A stretch of 33,634 nucleotides of DNA from Acidimicrobiia bacterium (GCA_022821685.1 JAJEDD010000016.1:1-33634); one strand, 5' to 3'. Numbered from the stretch's first letter, positions 1 through 10,704 are shown. Numbers and translations: made by a program. Notes: generated from the letters alone by a model not told the origin.

Positions 1-57
1 GAACAGCTCGTCGATCTCGGCGCGGACAGCTTCTGTGGGCGATACTCGTGCAGGCAC
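1..57 (-). CDS. Transposase, N-terminal fragment (probably IS256/Mutator type), runs off the window
   Basis: Nineteen codons are visible from a GTG start at 57 to the window edge, reading VPARVSPTEAVRAEIDELF. A strong AAGGAG ribosome binding site lies 9-10 nt upstream. The VRAxIDELF stretch resembles, from memory, the N-terminus of actinobacterial IS256-family transposases; this is recognition of a short peptide and not proof. The element would lie mostly left of the window, with its end near 107-126. The leader is a strong hairpin, described separately, and the neighbouring plus-strand gene appears cut at its 5' end, which fits an insertion here. Confidence 0.5.
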   Translation of the reverse strand, partial: MPARVSPTEAVRAEIDELF

Positions 58-106
58 GGGCGTAGGTCTCCTTCTTGAGTTGAGGTTCTCGAAGGAACCT
101 ACGCCC
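58..106 (-). promoter_or_regulatory. Leader hairpin hiding the transposase ribosome binding site
   Basis: Bases 58-74 and 91-106 form a 16-bp stem (10 + 6 bp) with one bulged G and a 16-nt loop. On the minus strand the downstream arm contains the GAAGGAG ribosome binding site, and the GTG start follows the stem directly. In RNA the site would be paired. Insertion sequences such as IS10 and IS50 use comparable fold-back structures to block transposase translation from read-through transcripts; applying that here is inference. There is no T-tract, so a terminator is less likely. Confidence 0.6.
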
Positions 107-126
107 CTGCTGCTATTACACCGGCG

Positions 127-525
127 ATGGGACGCCACCGGTTGACAACGCTCGACGACCGCCAGCTGCTTATCTCACTCAGACAACTCGGCTTCGAGGG
201 TCTGGTGACGCTCAACTACAAGATGCTGCGCAATCCCAAAGAACTGGCGGCTGTCCTCAAGACGAAGCTGACCGTGATCGCCGTGGAGGGCGTGGGTCAC
301 GATCCGCTACGCGCCGCAGGTGCGCTGTTGCTCAATCTTCAGCAGGCAGTGAACGCCATGGCAGGTCGACCGCACAAGATCTTCTGGCTGCGGCCACGCT
401 CCCCGCAGCCACAGGATCCCTGGGAGCTCTTCGAACGAGCCGCCCGCAATCACCGTCAAGAGCCGACCGCACTGTATGAGGAAATTAGGGTCACTGACGC
501 TGAACTCAAGACAAGGATACTCTGA
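127..525 (+). CDS. PIN-like domain protein, probably 5'-truncated
   Basis: The 132-residue product has the pattern of the C-terminal half of PIN-like (VapC/DUF5615-type) proteins: an acidic DDRQLL segment near residue 10, the strand LVTLNYKML at residues 26-34, a second strand LTVIAVEG, then a helical tail. The N-terminal part carrying the first catalytic Asp is absent. The frame stays open upstream of the ATG to the presumed transposon end near 106, and no ribosome binding site precedes the ATG. An insertion that removed the 5' end explains this best. The 3' end overlaps the opposing retropepsin pseudogene by 20 bp. Family assignment is from pattern only; activity is doubtful. Confidence 0.45.
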   Translation: MGRHRLTTLDDRQLLISLRQLGFEGLVTLNYKMLRNPKELAAVLKTKLTVIAVEGVGHDPLRAAGALLLNLQQAVNAMAGRPHKIFWLRPRSPQPQDPWELFERAARNHRQEPTALYEEIRVTDAELKTRIL

Positions 526-828
526 GATATATCAGGAACATCCTGATTTGGAATCCTCCATGGATATCGAAAGGCAAATGCCGTACAGAAAGGCAAATGC
601 CGTACAGATTCATCTCCACGGGTTCACCGCTCGCCGGAACAAAGGAACTGCGCCCCACAGAGACGGCTCCCATTCGTTTCGCAAGATTGGCAGTGACGGC
701 TGTTATCGTGGCACCGTATCCACAAGCGCCATGAACCGGTAGGCAAGTGTCGAACCGTCGGCTCCGACCGCTGCCGCGATCTGGATCAGGACGCGGTTGT
801 TATCTACGCGCTTGACAAACGTGGGCAT
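506..828 (-). pseudogene. Retropepsin-like aspartic protease, frameshifted
   Basis: From ATG 828 the frame reads MPTFVKRVDN, then ALVDT at residues 34-38, and ends early at TAA 703-705 after VPR. Restoring one missing G at about 713-714 gives ALVDTGATITAVTANLAKRM, the catalytic DTGA motif of clan AA retropepsins followed by the usual helix, and the frame then continues to TGA at 506. The ATG lies directly after the TAG stop of the small gene upstream, so the two were co-translated. The restored length is only about 107 residues, short for the family, and a 19-bp tandem duplication (570-607) lies inside the 3' part, a second lesion. It is either a pseudogene or carries a sequencing error at the G run; the second lesion favours decay. 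Confidence 0.75.
570..607. repeat. Perfect 19-bp tandem duplication
   Basis: AAAGGCAAATGCCGTACAG occurs twice back to back (570-588 and 589-607). Nineteen is not a multiple of three, so the duplication shifts the frame of the protease pseudogene. Removing one copy brings a stop codon within about 20 codons. Confidence 0.9.
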
Positions 829-1080
829 CTACATCAGGGCGAGGGCCTGCGCGCCCAACCCGATGGCGTCTGCCCCGACCTGTTGGATCGAGAAGTTGCC
901 GAGTCCGTACTGTTCGTCGCCTGCGGCGTACGCTTCGCTGGCGGTTGTGTAGTAGGCCTTGATCTCGCCGTCAACCATCAAGGCAGTCTCGCCGTTGTGG
1001 TGGCTCTCTGCCTGGGTCTTGTACTTCTTGACATAGGCAGCATGGTTCGATTCGACTTGCGAGGTCGCATCATCCGACAT
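829..1080 (-). CDS. Small conserved protein (DUF5678-like), partner of the retropepsin
   Basis: This 83-residue protein starts at ATG 1080, chosen because AAGGAG lies 7 nt upstream; the frame runs further upstream, but without a better start. Its core, with GETALMVDGEIKAYY and a following AYAAGDEQYGLGNFSIQQVG, resembles small proteins of the type 'G-x-W/A-L-x-x-G-E-I-x-x-x-x-x-T-x-x-E-A' (DUF5678-like) that I recall next to retropepsin-like protease genes. The downstream gene here is such a protease remnant, starting at the nucleotide after this stop. Function is unknown. The partner looks dead while this gene looks intact. No signal peptide or membrane segment is visible. Confidence 0.7.
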   Translation of the reverse strand: MSDDATSQVESNHAAYVKKYKTQAESHHNGETALMVDGEIKAYYTTASEAYAAGDEQYGLGNFSIQQVGADAIGLGAQALALM

Positions 1081-1260
1081 GTTGAGACTCCTTCTGGTCG
1101 GCTTGTGGGCTGCCCGAGAGTAGGCCCTCCAACGCTGGTGCCGCAACCATGAATATGATCTACGAATATCTTTCATGTAACTACAGATATGTAATACACG
1201 AGCGGTGCCTCTGGCCAATACTTCTGTCACTGGCGACCCGCCAAATCTCAAGAATCTGAC
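1081..1260 (-). promoter_or_regulatory. AT-rich intergenic region, likely promoter of the small gene/protease pair
   Basis: The 180 bp between the end of hsdS and the small gene are clearly AT-richer than the surroundings at 1150-1205. On the minus strand a possible -35/-10 pair is TTGGCC and TATTAC, 16 nt apart. An imperfect palindrome with ATATCT and AGATAT arms lies near 1165-1195 and could be an operator. No coding sequence was recognised. The promoter call is tentative. Confidence 0.35.
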
Positions 1261-2868
1261 TCATCCGACGACAGCCTCCAGTTCCAAGTCAGGTTCCGAT
1301 ACGATCAACTCGCTAGTGACGAGCCGCGGCAACAGAGCGTCGCGGGTTCTTGCTAGGCCGCGTGCCCGTACGCCAGTCTGAACAGCTTGGCGCATCAGCG
1401 GATCGAGGATCGCATCAAACCGCCCGAGGGATACGTCTGGTGGCACTGCAACTAGTGCTTCGTCCAGATGATGGCGCTGGATGTGTCCCATGGTGGTCGC
1501 CTTGTCTGCTGCGATCTCCCGAAAGAATGCCAGATGCTTGAGGGTCGCCAGATAACACAACCATTTTGGATGGCTACTAGGCACAACTCGGAAGAGATGC
1601 TGATTGAGAGCAGCCTGCCCGCCAGTCCAATATCTGCACTCTAGCGAACCAGACCAGGAGAAGACAATGTCACCGTTATCGACCACATACTTCCTGTCGA
1701 TTTCATCGTGAACGAAATCTGAGTTCTTGAGATGTCCAGCGCGAAGTTGAGCAATCTTCAACACCGGAAGCCTTGATCCCGTGCGAGGCGGGTACTTCTG
1801 CATCGCCAGGCCATTCACAAATGTGGCGATTCCCGAGAGCGACTTGACGCACCAACCATCAGGGATAGAGCCGAGTTCTGAGGGGACTAGACGGTCGGGA
1901 AAGAGGTCGGCGATGTGATCCGGCAGGCCTGTGTGGCGACCTTCCATCTTGGCGCGGACGGGATCGAAGTCTACGAACCATGATTTGAACAGGGCTTGGG
2001 CCATGGATTCGAGAGTCTCACACATACGCCGATTCAACTCGATACGATCATCTAGCGAACGGAGCACTGCTGCAATGCGGCACTGCTCCTTGAGCGGCGG
2101 TAGCGAGATCTCCAATTCGGTCAAGTCACTAGGCTTGATACTCGGATAGGCTGAGGTACTATGCTCAGCTAGCATCTGAAAATACTCTACCAAGCTAGGC
2201 TGCGTCAGATACCAATAGAGGTAGTCAGGGTCGGCAACCGCTGTATCTGTACGTATAACTGCAAATCCAGTCGATACAAGGAAGTTGGGCGGCACTTCCC
2301 TAAGGATCCCATGGTGATGCTGGTTGGGCCGTACGGTCGAATAGACGATGTCTCCACGTTGAGCCTTACGCCGTGCACGACTGGGCAGGCCGTCAATATT
2401 CAGCGAAAAATGCTGGATATCCGCAATTCGGTTCTCAGTGATGTTGGCTGTGTCGAGGTAGTTCACATAGGGCCACGACTCGTTCAACGAATATGTAGCT
2501 GAATTGATTGAGGCCACCTCGCTGAGTTTGAATGTATGCCATCGATCTGAGAGATCCGCCTGCTGCATTACTTCGTAATCAGATGCGATCACATTGTGGA
2601 AGGATTTGGGGATTCTGGCCCAGTCGTGGATGTCTACTAGGATTGGGATGCTGGACTCCTGGAGGTCCTCCTTGAGGTCGGAGAATTGGAGTGTTGGTAT
2701 TCGTTCGAGATTCGGCCCCCTTAGCACTAGGTCCAAGTCGCTTGCTTCGTGGGCCATACCGTTCACGCGGCTTCCGTAGGCCCACACCTCTGCATCGGGA
2801 ACGTGCTCTTGCAACAGCGCTTCCAGTTCGCGCCGCCAGCGGTCTGGCAGGTTGAGGCGATCAGACAT
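1261..2868 (-). CDS. hsdS: MntA-type nucleotidyltransferase antitoxin fused to type I specificity subunit HsdS
   Basis: The 535-residue protein has two parts. Residues 1-100 form a minimal nucleotidyltransferase: GS at 32-33, D44 and D46 give the exact GSX10DXD motif of MntA antitoxins, and D79 in LVDIHDW fits the third carboxylate. Residues 110-530 are a full HsdS: target recognition domain 1, a conserved helix around 255-305 (LPPLKEQCRIAAVLRSLDD, then FKSWFVDFDP), target recognition domain 2 and the C-terminal helix. HsdS sets the DNA target and holds HsdM and HsdR. MntA enzymes AMPylate and silence HEPN toxins. The ATG overlaps the end of the HEPN gene by 8 bp. Base composition is less GC-rich than hsdM and hsdR, common for specificity genes. 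The domains are plain; joint function is inferred. Confidence 0.92.
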   Translation of the reverse strand: MSDRLNLPDRWRRELEALLQEHVPDAEVWAYGSRVNGMAHEASDLDLVLRGPNLERIPTLQFSDLKEDLQESSIPILVDIHDWARIPKSFHNVIASDYEVMQQADLSDRWHTFKLSEVASINSATYSLNESWPYVNYLDTANITENRIADIQHFSLNIDGLPSRARRKAQRGDIVYSTVRPNQHHHGILREVPPNFLVSTGFAVIRTDTAVADPDYLYWYLTQPSLVEYFQMLAEHSTSAYPSIKPSDLTELEISLPPLKEQCRIAAVLRSLDDRIELNRRMCETLESMAQALFKSWFVDFDPVRAKMEGRHTGLPDHIADLFPDRLVPSELGSIPDGWCVKSLSGIATFVNGLAMQKYPPRTGSRLPVLKIAQLRAGHLKNSDFVHDEIDRKYVVDNGDIVFSWSGSLECRYWTGGQAALNQHLFRVVPSSHPKWLCYLATLKHLAFFREIAADKATTMGHIQRHHLDEALVAVPPDVSLGRFDAILDPLMRQAVQTGVRARGLARTRDALLPRLVTSELIVSEPDLELEAVVG

Positions 2869-3279
2869 CGAACGGCTCGGCGACCACCTCGACGAGGCGC
2901 CTAGCGTCGGCCACGAAGTCCGGCAGGGCTTGCACTGCCATCTCGGCGTACTGCTCGCCGTACTCGTGAGCGGTCCTGTTGCGGATGTCGCGGTAGCGGA
3001 TCCAGCGCTCGCACTCCTCGACGGACATCAGGCCACGCTTGGCGCTGTGGCGGTACACATCCTTGAAGTTGAGTTGATCGGCCTCGCGGTTCGAGGCGAA
3101 GTAGGGGCGGAGGCGCTTGCGCAACAAGGTGTTGCTCTGTTCGAGGATCAACTCGAACTCCTTGACACAGGCCGCTCTGAAGATGTCGTAGAAGACATCG
3201 TCAGGCTCCTTGGTGGACAACTGCTCCATCGATGCAATCAGCGAGCGGAGGCAACGCTCCACGAAGTCCGTGTTGAGTC

Positions 3280-3283
<4 letters not shown>
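2861..3283 (-). CDS. HEPN-domain toxin (HepT-like), partner of the MNT domain
   Basis: A 140-residue all-helical protein of the nucleotidyltransferase-substrate-binding (HI0074/HepT) type. Residues 101-108, RNRTAHEY, are the complete RX4HXY motif: Arg and His are the RNase residues, and Tyr is the residue that MntA-type partners AMPylate in HepT. Residues 29-60 and 70-100 fit the other helices. The GTG start at 3283 overlaps the hsdM stop as GTGA, and its own end overlaps hsdS by 8 bp, so expression is tightly coupled to the R-M genes. The frame runs further upstream, but that part is hsdM read in another frame. The role as an RNase toxin held off by the MNT domain of HsdS is inferred from family knowledge. 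Confidence 0.87.
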
Positions 3284-4884
<1,601 letters not shown>

Positions 4885-4894
4885 GGGTCTATTC

Positions 4895-7800
4895 CTATCC
4901 GCTCACAGACCCGACGGCCCATGCGCCCGACAGGGCCTCGGCCTGCTCCAAGACGGTGGCGACGGCCCTCTCCTGCTTGTCGGGCGGATAGCCGTGGCGC
5001 TTCAGGATGCGACGCACCAGACGACGAAGGTTGGCCCGCACGTTCTCGCGCACGGTCCAGTCGATGGTTACGTTGTTGCGGACCGTCTCCACCAGTTCGC
5101 CGGCGATGGCCCGCAGCGTGTCGCTGCCGAGGACCGCCACCGCGCTGTCGTTGGCGCCCAGGGCGTCGTAGAAGGCCAACTCGTCGTCGCTGAGACCGAG
5201 CTGTTCGCCCCGAGCGTCGGCGTCGCGCATCTCCTTGGCGAGACCGATCAGCTCCTCGATCACCTGAGCGGCCTCGATGGCCCGGTTCTGGTAGCGGCGG
5301 ATCGACTGTTCCAGCATCTCGGCGAAGGAGCGGGCCTGCACCACGTTGCGGCCCCGCCGCCGGGTCACCTCACCCTGCAACAGCCGCCGGAGCGCCTCCA
5401 CGGCCAGGTTGGGCTGAGGCAGGCCCCGCACCTCGGCCAGGAACTCCTCCGACAGCACCGAGATGTCGGGCCGGTCCAAGCCGGCCGCCGCGAAGATGTC
5501 GAGAACGCCCTGGGGAGCGACAGCCCGTGAGATGATCTGACGCACCGCGTGATCAAGATCCTCGGCGCGGCGGGACTCACCGGGAGCGGGCTTGGACAGC
5601 GCGGCGGCCACTGCCTGAAAGAAGGCCACATCGTCTCTTATCGACAGGGCGGCCGGGTCGGGAACCGCCAGGGCGAACGCCTGCGACAGTTCCCGCACCG
5701 CAACGACGCAGCGATCCTGGCCGTCGGCCTGGGCCAGGATGTGCTCCAGCGCGGCGGGCAGCAGGCTCAGGCGCACCTCGGCGTCGCCACTGCTCCAGCC
5801 CGACCAGTCGAAGCCCGAGAACAGGGCGCAGCAGACCTCGTGCTTCTCGCGCATCGCGGCCGCGGCCTCGGCCTGATCGAGCGCGGTCTCGCCCCGGCCG
5901 CCGCTGGCCGAGTATGCGGCCAGCGCCTTCTTGAGCTCGTGGGCCAGCCCGAGGTAGTCCACCACCAGCCCGCCGGGCTTGTCGCGGAACACCCGGTTGA
6001 CCCTGGCGATGGCCTGCATCAGCCCGTGGCCCCGCATCGGCTTGTCGACATACATGGTGTGCAGGCTGGGCGCGTCGAAGCCGGTGAGCCACATGTCACG
6101 CACAATCACCACCCGCAGCGGGTCGTCGGGATCGCGGAACCGCTGGCCGAGCGCCTCGCGTCGGGCCTTGTTGCGAATGTGGGGCTGCCATGCCGGCCCG
6201 TCCGCGGCCGAGCCGGTCATCACCACCTTCAGGGCGCCCTGGTCGTCGTCGGGGTGGTGCCAGTCGGGGCGCAGCCGCACCAGTTCGTCGTGAAGCTCGA
6301 CGCAGATCCGGCGGCTCATGCACACCACCATGGCCTTGCCGTCCATGGCGTCGAGACGGGCCTCGTAGTGCTCGACGATGTCGGCTGCGATCTCTCGGAG
6401 CCGCCCGTCGGCGCCCACCACGGCCTCCAGCTGGGCCCATCTGGTCTTGAGCTTCTCGGTGCGCTCGACCTCCTCTCCCTCGGTGGCCTCCTCGAAGTCG
6501 TCGTCGATGCGGGGCCTCTGGTCGTCGTCGAGGGCGAGACGGGCCAGACGGCTCTCGTAGTAGATGGGCACCGTGGCTTGGTCCTGCACGGAGCGAGCGA
6601 TGTCGTAGACGCTGATGTGGTCGCCGAACACCGCCCGGGTGTTGGCGTCGGCCCTCTCGATGGGCGTGCCGGTGAAGCCGATGAAGGAGGCGTTGGGCAG
6701 CGCGTCGCGCATGTGGGCCGCAAAGCCGTCGATGAAGTCGTATTGGCTGCGATGGGCCTCATCGGCGATGACGACGATGTTGCGGCGGGTCGACAGCTCG
6801 GGGTGCCGGTCGCCCTTCTGTTCTGGGAGGAACTTCTGGATGGTGGTGAACGCCACCCCGCCCGACGCGGTGCTCAGCAGCCGGCGAAGGTGGGGCCGGC
6901 TCTCGGCCTGCACCGGCGGCTGGCGCAGCAGGTCGCTGCACCGAGAGAACGTGGCGAATAGTTGTTCGTCGAGGTCGTTGCGATCGGTGAGCACGACCAC
7001 AGTGGGGTTCGACATGGCCGGCTCGCGGACGATCCGGCCCGCATAGAACGCCATGGTGAGGCTCTTGCCCGAGCCCTGGGTGTGCCAGACGACCCCGATG
7101 CGCCGGTCGCCGGGCTCGCCGCCCGGTGTGCGTTCCGGAATCTGGCTGCTGGACCGTTGGAGCGCGGCAGCCCGCAGGGTCTCGTCCACCGCGGCCTGCA
7201 CGGCGTGGAACTGGTGGTATCCGGCGATCTTCTTGGCGATCCGGCCGCTGCCGTCGTCCTCGAACACGATGAAGTCGCGGACCAGGTCGAGTAATCGCCG
7301 CCGGTCGCATACTCCCTGCAACAGCACCTGAAGCTGGGGCAGCTTCGAATCGGCGAGGTCCTCACCGCCGATGGTGCGCCACGGCTTGAACCACTCCCGG
7401 CCCGCGGTGAGGGTGCCGAGGCGGGCCTCCAGGCCGTCGGACACCACCAGCGCCGCATTCATCGAGAACAGCGAGGGCAAATCGTTCTTGTAGGTCTGGA
7501 GCTGCTGCCAGGCCGTCCAGACGGTGGCGTCGGGATCGGTGGGGTTCTTGAGTTCGATCACCCCGAGCGGCAGGCCGTTCACGAACAGCACAATGTCGAG
7601 GCGCCGCTCGATCTTGTTCTCGACCACGGTGAACTGAGCGACGGCCAGCCAGTCGTTGTTGGAGGGGTCGTCGAAGTCGATGGCTCGGACCGGCGCGCCC
7701 CGGATGTGCCCGCCGTCGCGGTACTCCACGTTCACGCCCTGCACGACCATGCGATGAAACGCCCGATTGCGGGCCTCCAGCGTCGATCCCTCGGGCCGGC

Positions 7801-8023
7801 TCAGGCGTCGGGCCGCGTGCTTGAGGGCTTCGGGCGGCATCTCCGGGTTGAGCCGGCCCAGCGCCTCGGAGAGGGTCGCGGCCAGCACCACCGCCCCGTA
7901 GTCGGCTCGCTCGTGCGGGGCCGCATCCGGGCCGACCTCCACCCCCTGGGCGACGCTCCAGCCCAGCTCGCCGAGCCAGCCGACCGCGACGGCCTCTACT
8001 TCGGCCTCGGCTAGCCCGATCAC
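4895..8023 (-). CDS. hsdR: Type I restriction endonuclease subunit HsdR
   Basis: The 1042-residue motor and nuclease subunit cuts unmethylated DNA after ATP-driven translocation. The PD-(D/E)xK nuclease site is at D143, E157 and K159 ([17 protein letters not shown]). Helicase motifs follow: Walker A HTQGSGKS at 314-321, DEAH at 421-424, and GFTGTP at 449-454. The C-terminus ends in helices that contact the methylase core. The GTG start at 8023 has an AGGA element upstream and follows a 137-bp repeat. It is the first gene of the operon hsdR-hsdM-HEPN-MNT::hsdS. Length and motifs look intact. Confidence 0.95.
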   Translation of the reverse strand: MIGLAEAEVEAVAVGWLGELGWSVAQGVEVGPDAAPHERADYGAVVLAATLSEALGRLNPEMPPEALKHAARRLSRPEGSTLEARNRAFHRMVVQGVNVEYRDGGHIRGAPVRAIDFDDPSNNDWLAVAQFTVVENKIERRLDIVLFVNGLPLGVIELKNPTDPDATVWTAWQQLQTYKNDLPSLFSMNAALVVSDGLEARLGTLTAGREWFKPWRTIGGEDLADSKLPQLQVLLQGVCDRRRLLDLVRDFIVFEDDGSGRIAKKIAGYHQFHAVQAAVDETLRAAALQRSSSQIPERTPGGEPGDRRIGVVWHTQGSGKSLTMAFYAGRIVREPAMSNPTVVVLTDRNDLDEQLFATFSRCSDLLRQPPVQAESRPHLRRLLSTASGGVAFTTIQKFLPEQKGDRHPELSTRRNIVVIADEAHRSQYDFIDGFAAHMRDALPNASFIGFTGTPIERADANTRAVFGDHISVYDIARSVQDQATVPIYYESRLARLALDDDQRPRIDDDFEEATEGEEVERTEKLKTRWAQLEAVVGADGRLREIAADIVEHYEARLDAMDGKAMVVCMSRRICVELHDELVRLRPDWHHPDDDQGALKVVMTGSAADGPAWQPHIRNKARREALGQRFRDPDDPLRVVIVRDMWLTGFDAPSLHTMYVDKPMRGHGLMQAIARVNRVFRDKPGGLVVDYLGLAHELKKALAAYSASGGRGETALDQAEAAAAMREKHEVCCALFSGFDWSGWSSGDAEVRLSLLPAALEHILAQADGQDRCVVAVRELSQAFALAVPDPAALSIRDDVAFFQAVAAALSKPAPGESRRAEDLDHAVRQIISRAVAPQGVLDIFAAAGLDRPDISVLSEEFLAEVRGLPQPNLAVEALRRLLQGEVTRRRGRNVVQARSFAEMLEQSIRRYQNRAIEAAQVIEELIGLAKEMRDADARGEQLGLSDDELAFYDALGANDSAVAVLGSDTLRAIAGELVETVRNNVTIDWTVRENVRANLRRLVRRILKRHGYPPDKQERAVATVLEQAEALSGAWAVGSVSG

Positions 8024-8155
8024 AGCGGCATCCTGCGGCCACTTGTGGCATGGGCGGTGACGGTCACATCCAGTTGCCGCACGGGTCGGCCATCGTAGAT
8101 CACTAGGGTGAACGGCCTCCGCGACCGGCCAGCCGCTCTGGCGCGGTCAGGCTCT

Positions 8156-8292
8156 AGAGGCCGAGCGAATAGGCGAGCGAGTCCGGCCCATACGGGCGAG
8201 GCCGTGGCCCGAGCGGCCCGTGAGCGCAGCGAACAAGAGCGGAGATCACCCCGCTGCGACGTGACTGGCTCTCACCTATTTGCGCGCCCTCT
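8156..8292 (+). mobile_element. 137-bp MITE-like element, copy 1
   Basis: This element recurs at 10564-10700 (inverted), 12442-12576 and 30374-30510, with a fragment at 11541-11600. Three copies are exactly 137 bp. The first and last about 23 bp are imperfect inverted repeats of the type AGAGGSCGMGCRAATRGG, and the interior holds a GC-rich palindrome followed by the best-conserved block, GTGAGCGCAGCGAACAAGAG. No gene is encoded and no clear target duplication was found. Its right end supplies the last five codons and the stop of the amidohydrolase gene. It fills most of the gap between hsdR and that gene. Confidence 0.8.
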
Positions 8293-9448
8293 CTATGTTG
8301 GCTACTTGGCGGGACCTTAGGGTGCATAGCGAGCCATCTACTCGCACCTGGCCGTCGGTGATCACTGCGGCCACTCCGGGGAACTCTCCCGCGGCTATGG
8401 CCTCAGCCGCAGTGTCCTGGACCGAGCCCAGGGAGGCATCCATCACTACCAGGTCGGCAGTCGTGCCCGGCTCGATCACGTTGCCGTGGGCGCCGAACGC
8501 GGCCGCGCCCCGGCCCGACGCTATGGCCCAGGCCGTCTCCGGGGCGACCCCTCCCAGCGAGCAGACGTCGCCGATGGTCTTGAGGATCCCCAGCGAGGTG
8601 ACGCCGTAGCCGGTGGGGGTGTCGGTGCCGATCAGCAGCCGGTCGAGGCGGCCCCGCTCGGCCAGGCCCTCCACCACTCGCAGCATCGAGCGGGTGCCGC
8701 CGGCCTGCACCACCTCCACGTACGGCGGGCCGCCGTCTTCGCAGAGCATGTCGATGTCGGCGTCGGACAGCGAGGCGAAGGTGTTGGCGTGCGACGCGAT
8801 GGACGGCTGCGCCTCCATCACGTCCTCCGCCGAGAAGTACGGGTGCTCGTCGCCGCCGGGGCCCCGGTCCGATGTGCAGCCGCAGTGCATGTGCACCGTC
8901 ATGCCAAGCTCCCGGGCGTAGCGAGACAGCTCTCCGGCCCTCGCCGGATCCTTCAGCGAGCCCACGCCGATCTCGCCGATGATCCGCATCCCGGCCGCGA
9001 AGGCCCGGTCGATGTGCGACGGTTCGGTGTCCTTCTCCAGCAGCATCGCCCCGCCGTGCACCTTCATGCCCGCGGGCCGGTGGCGCTCGAACGAACTGAA
9101 CGCTCCCATCGCGATGCCCAGCGCCGACTCGGCCCCGGAGCGGCCCGGGGCGTGGACCTCTCCGGCCGAGATCGCCCGAGTGACCGCGCCGTGCATCATC
9201 CGCTCGAGGTATCCCACCGACTGCTGCTTGGGGGCGTAGTCGCCCAGGGTGGGGTGCACATGGGTGTCGACCAGGCCCGGCGCCACCGTCATCTGCTTGC
9301 AGTCGATCACCACCTCCGCGGTGGTCGCCGCGCCGGCGTCGAGCGAGACTATGCGCCCGCCGTCCACGACGATGGTGTCGGCGTCGAGCGTGGGCGCTTC
9401 GAGCACGCCGGTCAGCACCTGGCCGATGTTGTGCAGTACGAGTTGCAT
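8276..9448 (-). CDS. Metal-dependent amidohydrolase, enamidase-like
   Basis: The 390-residue protein starts at ATG 9448, preceded by an excellent GGAGGTGATC ribosome binding site. The metal site DTHVHP (His63, His65) is present, with a histidine-rich strand TVHMHCGC near 185 and the final metal Asp region GTDTPTGYGVTSLGIL near 280. That last motif resembles enamidase of nicotinate fermentation, which hydrolyses a cyclic enamide; related members act on other small cyclic amides. The substrate here is unknown. It is the last gene of the ABC transporter cluster, 109 bp after the luciferase-like gene. Its final residues ERARK and stop codon lie in the 137-bp element, so the C-terminus may have been altered by insertion. 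Confidence 0.82.
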   Translation of the reverse strand: MQLVLHNIGQVLTGVLEAPTLDADTIVVDGGRIVSLDAGAATTAEVVIDCKQMTVAPGLVDTHVHPTLGDYAPKQQSVGYLERMMHGAVTRAISAGEVHAPGRSGAESALGIAMGAFSSFERHRPAGMKVHGGAMLLEKDTEPSHIDRAFAAGMRIIGEIGVGSLKDPARAGELSRYARELGMTVHMHCGCTSDRGPGGDEHPYFSAEDVMEAQPSIASHANTFASLSDADIDMLCEDGGPPYVEVVQAGGTRSMLRVVEGLAERGRLDRLLIGTDTPTGYGVTSLGILKTIGDVCSLGGVAPETAWAIASGRGAAAFGAHGNVIEPGTTADLVVMDASLGSVQDTAAEAIAAGEFPGVAAVITDGQVRVDGSLCTLRSRQVANIERARK

Positions 9449-9557
9449 CCGATCACCTCCGGAGATTCGTGGCACGTCGGCGGGTGTCCAGCGCCGACGA
9501 TGGCGATGGCTGTCCTCGCAGAGGTTGGTTCAGCCCTGTCACCCGCTGCTTGCCTCC

Positions 9558-10547
9558 TCAGACATTGGCCATGATCTTGTTGGCGAACAGGTCGATCTGG
9601 GCGGGGTCGTCGGTCAGCGGGTTGATGATCAGATGGTCGATCCCGGCCTCGGCCAGGGCCCGGATGCGGGCGGCCATCTCGTCGATGGTGCCGAACAGGT
9701 AGGCGTTCTGGAGGTCGTCGTCGGAGCGCTTGACATCCATCACAGTGCGGTAGGCGGCCAACTGCTCGGCGATCACCCGGCGGCGGTCGGCGGAGTCGAC
9801 GATGTGGAGCCACTGGGCGTGCGACATGGTGAAGCTGCTCATGTCGCGCCGGGCGCCGAGGTAGTTGCGCACCGAGGCGATGTCGTCGGCGACGATGGCG
9901 GGGCTGGTGCCGCTCGACCGGCAGATCCATCCGTCGTGTCGCCCGATGCGGGCCAGCACGGCCGGGGCCATGCTGGGGGTGTCGACGTTGTCGACGACGT
10001 GGACCTGCGATCCGCCGCCGATCCAGATGGGGATCGGCTGAGCCGGCCGGGGATACAAGGTGGTGCCGTCGGCGACGCGGTAGTGCTTGCCCACATAGCC
10101 CACCTCGTCGGTGCTCAGCAGCAGCCGGACGAGCTCGAGGGCCTCGTCGGTGCGCCGTCCCCGCTCCCGCCTCGGCACCCCCACCGAGGCGAACTCCATG
10201 TCGTCGTGGCCGGTGCCGATCCCCAGGATCACCCGGCCCCCGCCCGAGAGGCTGTCGAGGCTGGCGACCTCCTTGGCGATGATGGTGGGATGGCGGAACG
10301 GCGCGCACAGGATGGCCGTGCCCAGCCGGATGCGCTCGGTGGCGCCCGCGGCCACCGCCAGCGTGACCATGGGGTCCTGCCAGGCCACCGAGTACACGTT
10401 GGGGGCCACCAGCAGATGGTCGATCACCCACAGCCCGCCGAAGCCGGCCTCCTCCACCCGGGCGAAGTAGGGCACCAGCCGCCGGGCGCCTTCGGGCGTG
10501 GTGTGGGGCCCGGCGTAGGACGGCACCCGCCAGCCGAAATCCATCAC
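9558..10547 (-). CDS. Luciferase-like (LLM) flavin-dependent oxidoreductase
   Basis: The 329-residue protein is a TIM-barrel flavin or F420 enzyme of the bacterial luciferase-like family. Evidence includes the early AGFGGLWVIDHL strand near residue 35, TERIRLGTAILCAPFRHPT near 70-88, GGRVILGIGTGHD near 104-116, and PIPIWIGGGS near 176, followed by a C-terminal helical pair. Such enzymes oxidise or cleave small organic molecules. GTG 10547 is chosen with AGGAG 7 nt upstream; ATG 10544 is equally possible. It lies in the ABC operon and probably acts on the imported compound. No usual residues appear missing. Confidence 0.88.
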   Translation of the reverse strand: MMDFGWRVPSYAGPHTTPEGARRLVPYFARVEEAGFGGLWVIDHLLVAPNVYSVAWQDPMVTLAVAAGATERIRLGTAILCAPFRHPTIIAKEVASLDSLSGGGRVILGIGTGHDDMEFASVGVPRRERGRRTDEALELVRLLLSTDEVGYVGKHYRVADGTTLYPRPAQPIPIWIGGGSQVHVVDNVDTPSMAPAVLARIGRHDGWICRSSGTSPAIVADDIASVRNYLGARRDMSSFTMSHAQWLHIVDSADRRRVIAEQLAAYRTVMDVKRSDDDLQNAYLFGTIDEMAARIRALAEAGIDHLIINPLTDDPAQIDLFANKIMANV

Positions 10548-10563
10548 TCCCCCGCTCCTGCTA

Positions 10564-10700
10564 GGAGGGCGCGCAAATGGGTGAGAGCCAGTCGCGTCGC
10601 AGCGGGGTCATTCCCGCTCTTGTTCGCTACGCTCACGGGCCGCTCGGGCCACGGCCTCGCCCGTGTGGGCCGGATTCGCTCACCTATTCGCTCGGCCTCC
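10564..10700 (-). mobile_element. 137-bp MITE-like element, copy 2 (inverted)
   Basis: A full-length copy in reverse orientation relative to 8156-8292, exactly 137 bp, with terminal repeats matching at 18 of 23 positions. It fills the gap between the permease and the luciferase-like gene, leaving only 4 bp before the permease stop codon. Confidence 0.85.
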
Positions 10701-10704
10701 GGCA

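Noticed and set aside
476..742. 88-codon open frame on the plus strand
   Set aside because: No domain or ribosome binding site, and the opposite strand encodes the retropepsin remnant over the same bases.
8108..8320. 70-codon open frame on the plus strand
   Set aside because: It mostly translates element copy 1, and the same peptide appears at 30.4 kb.
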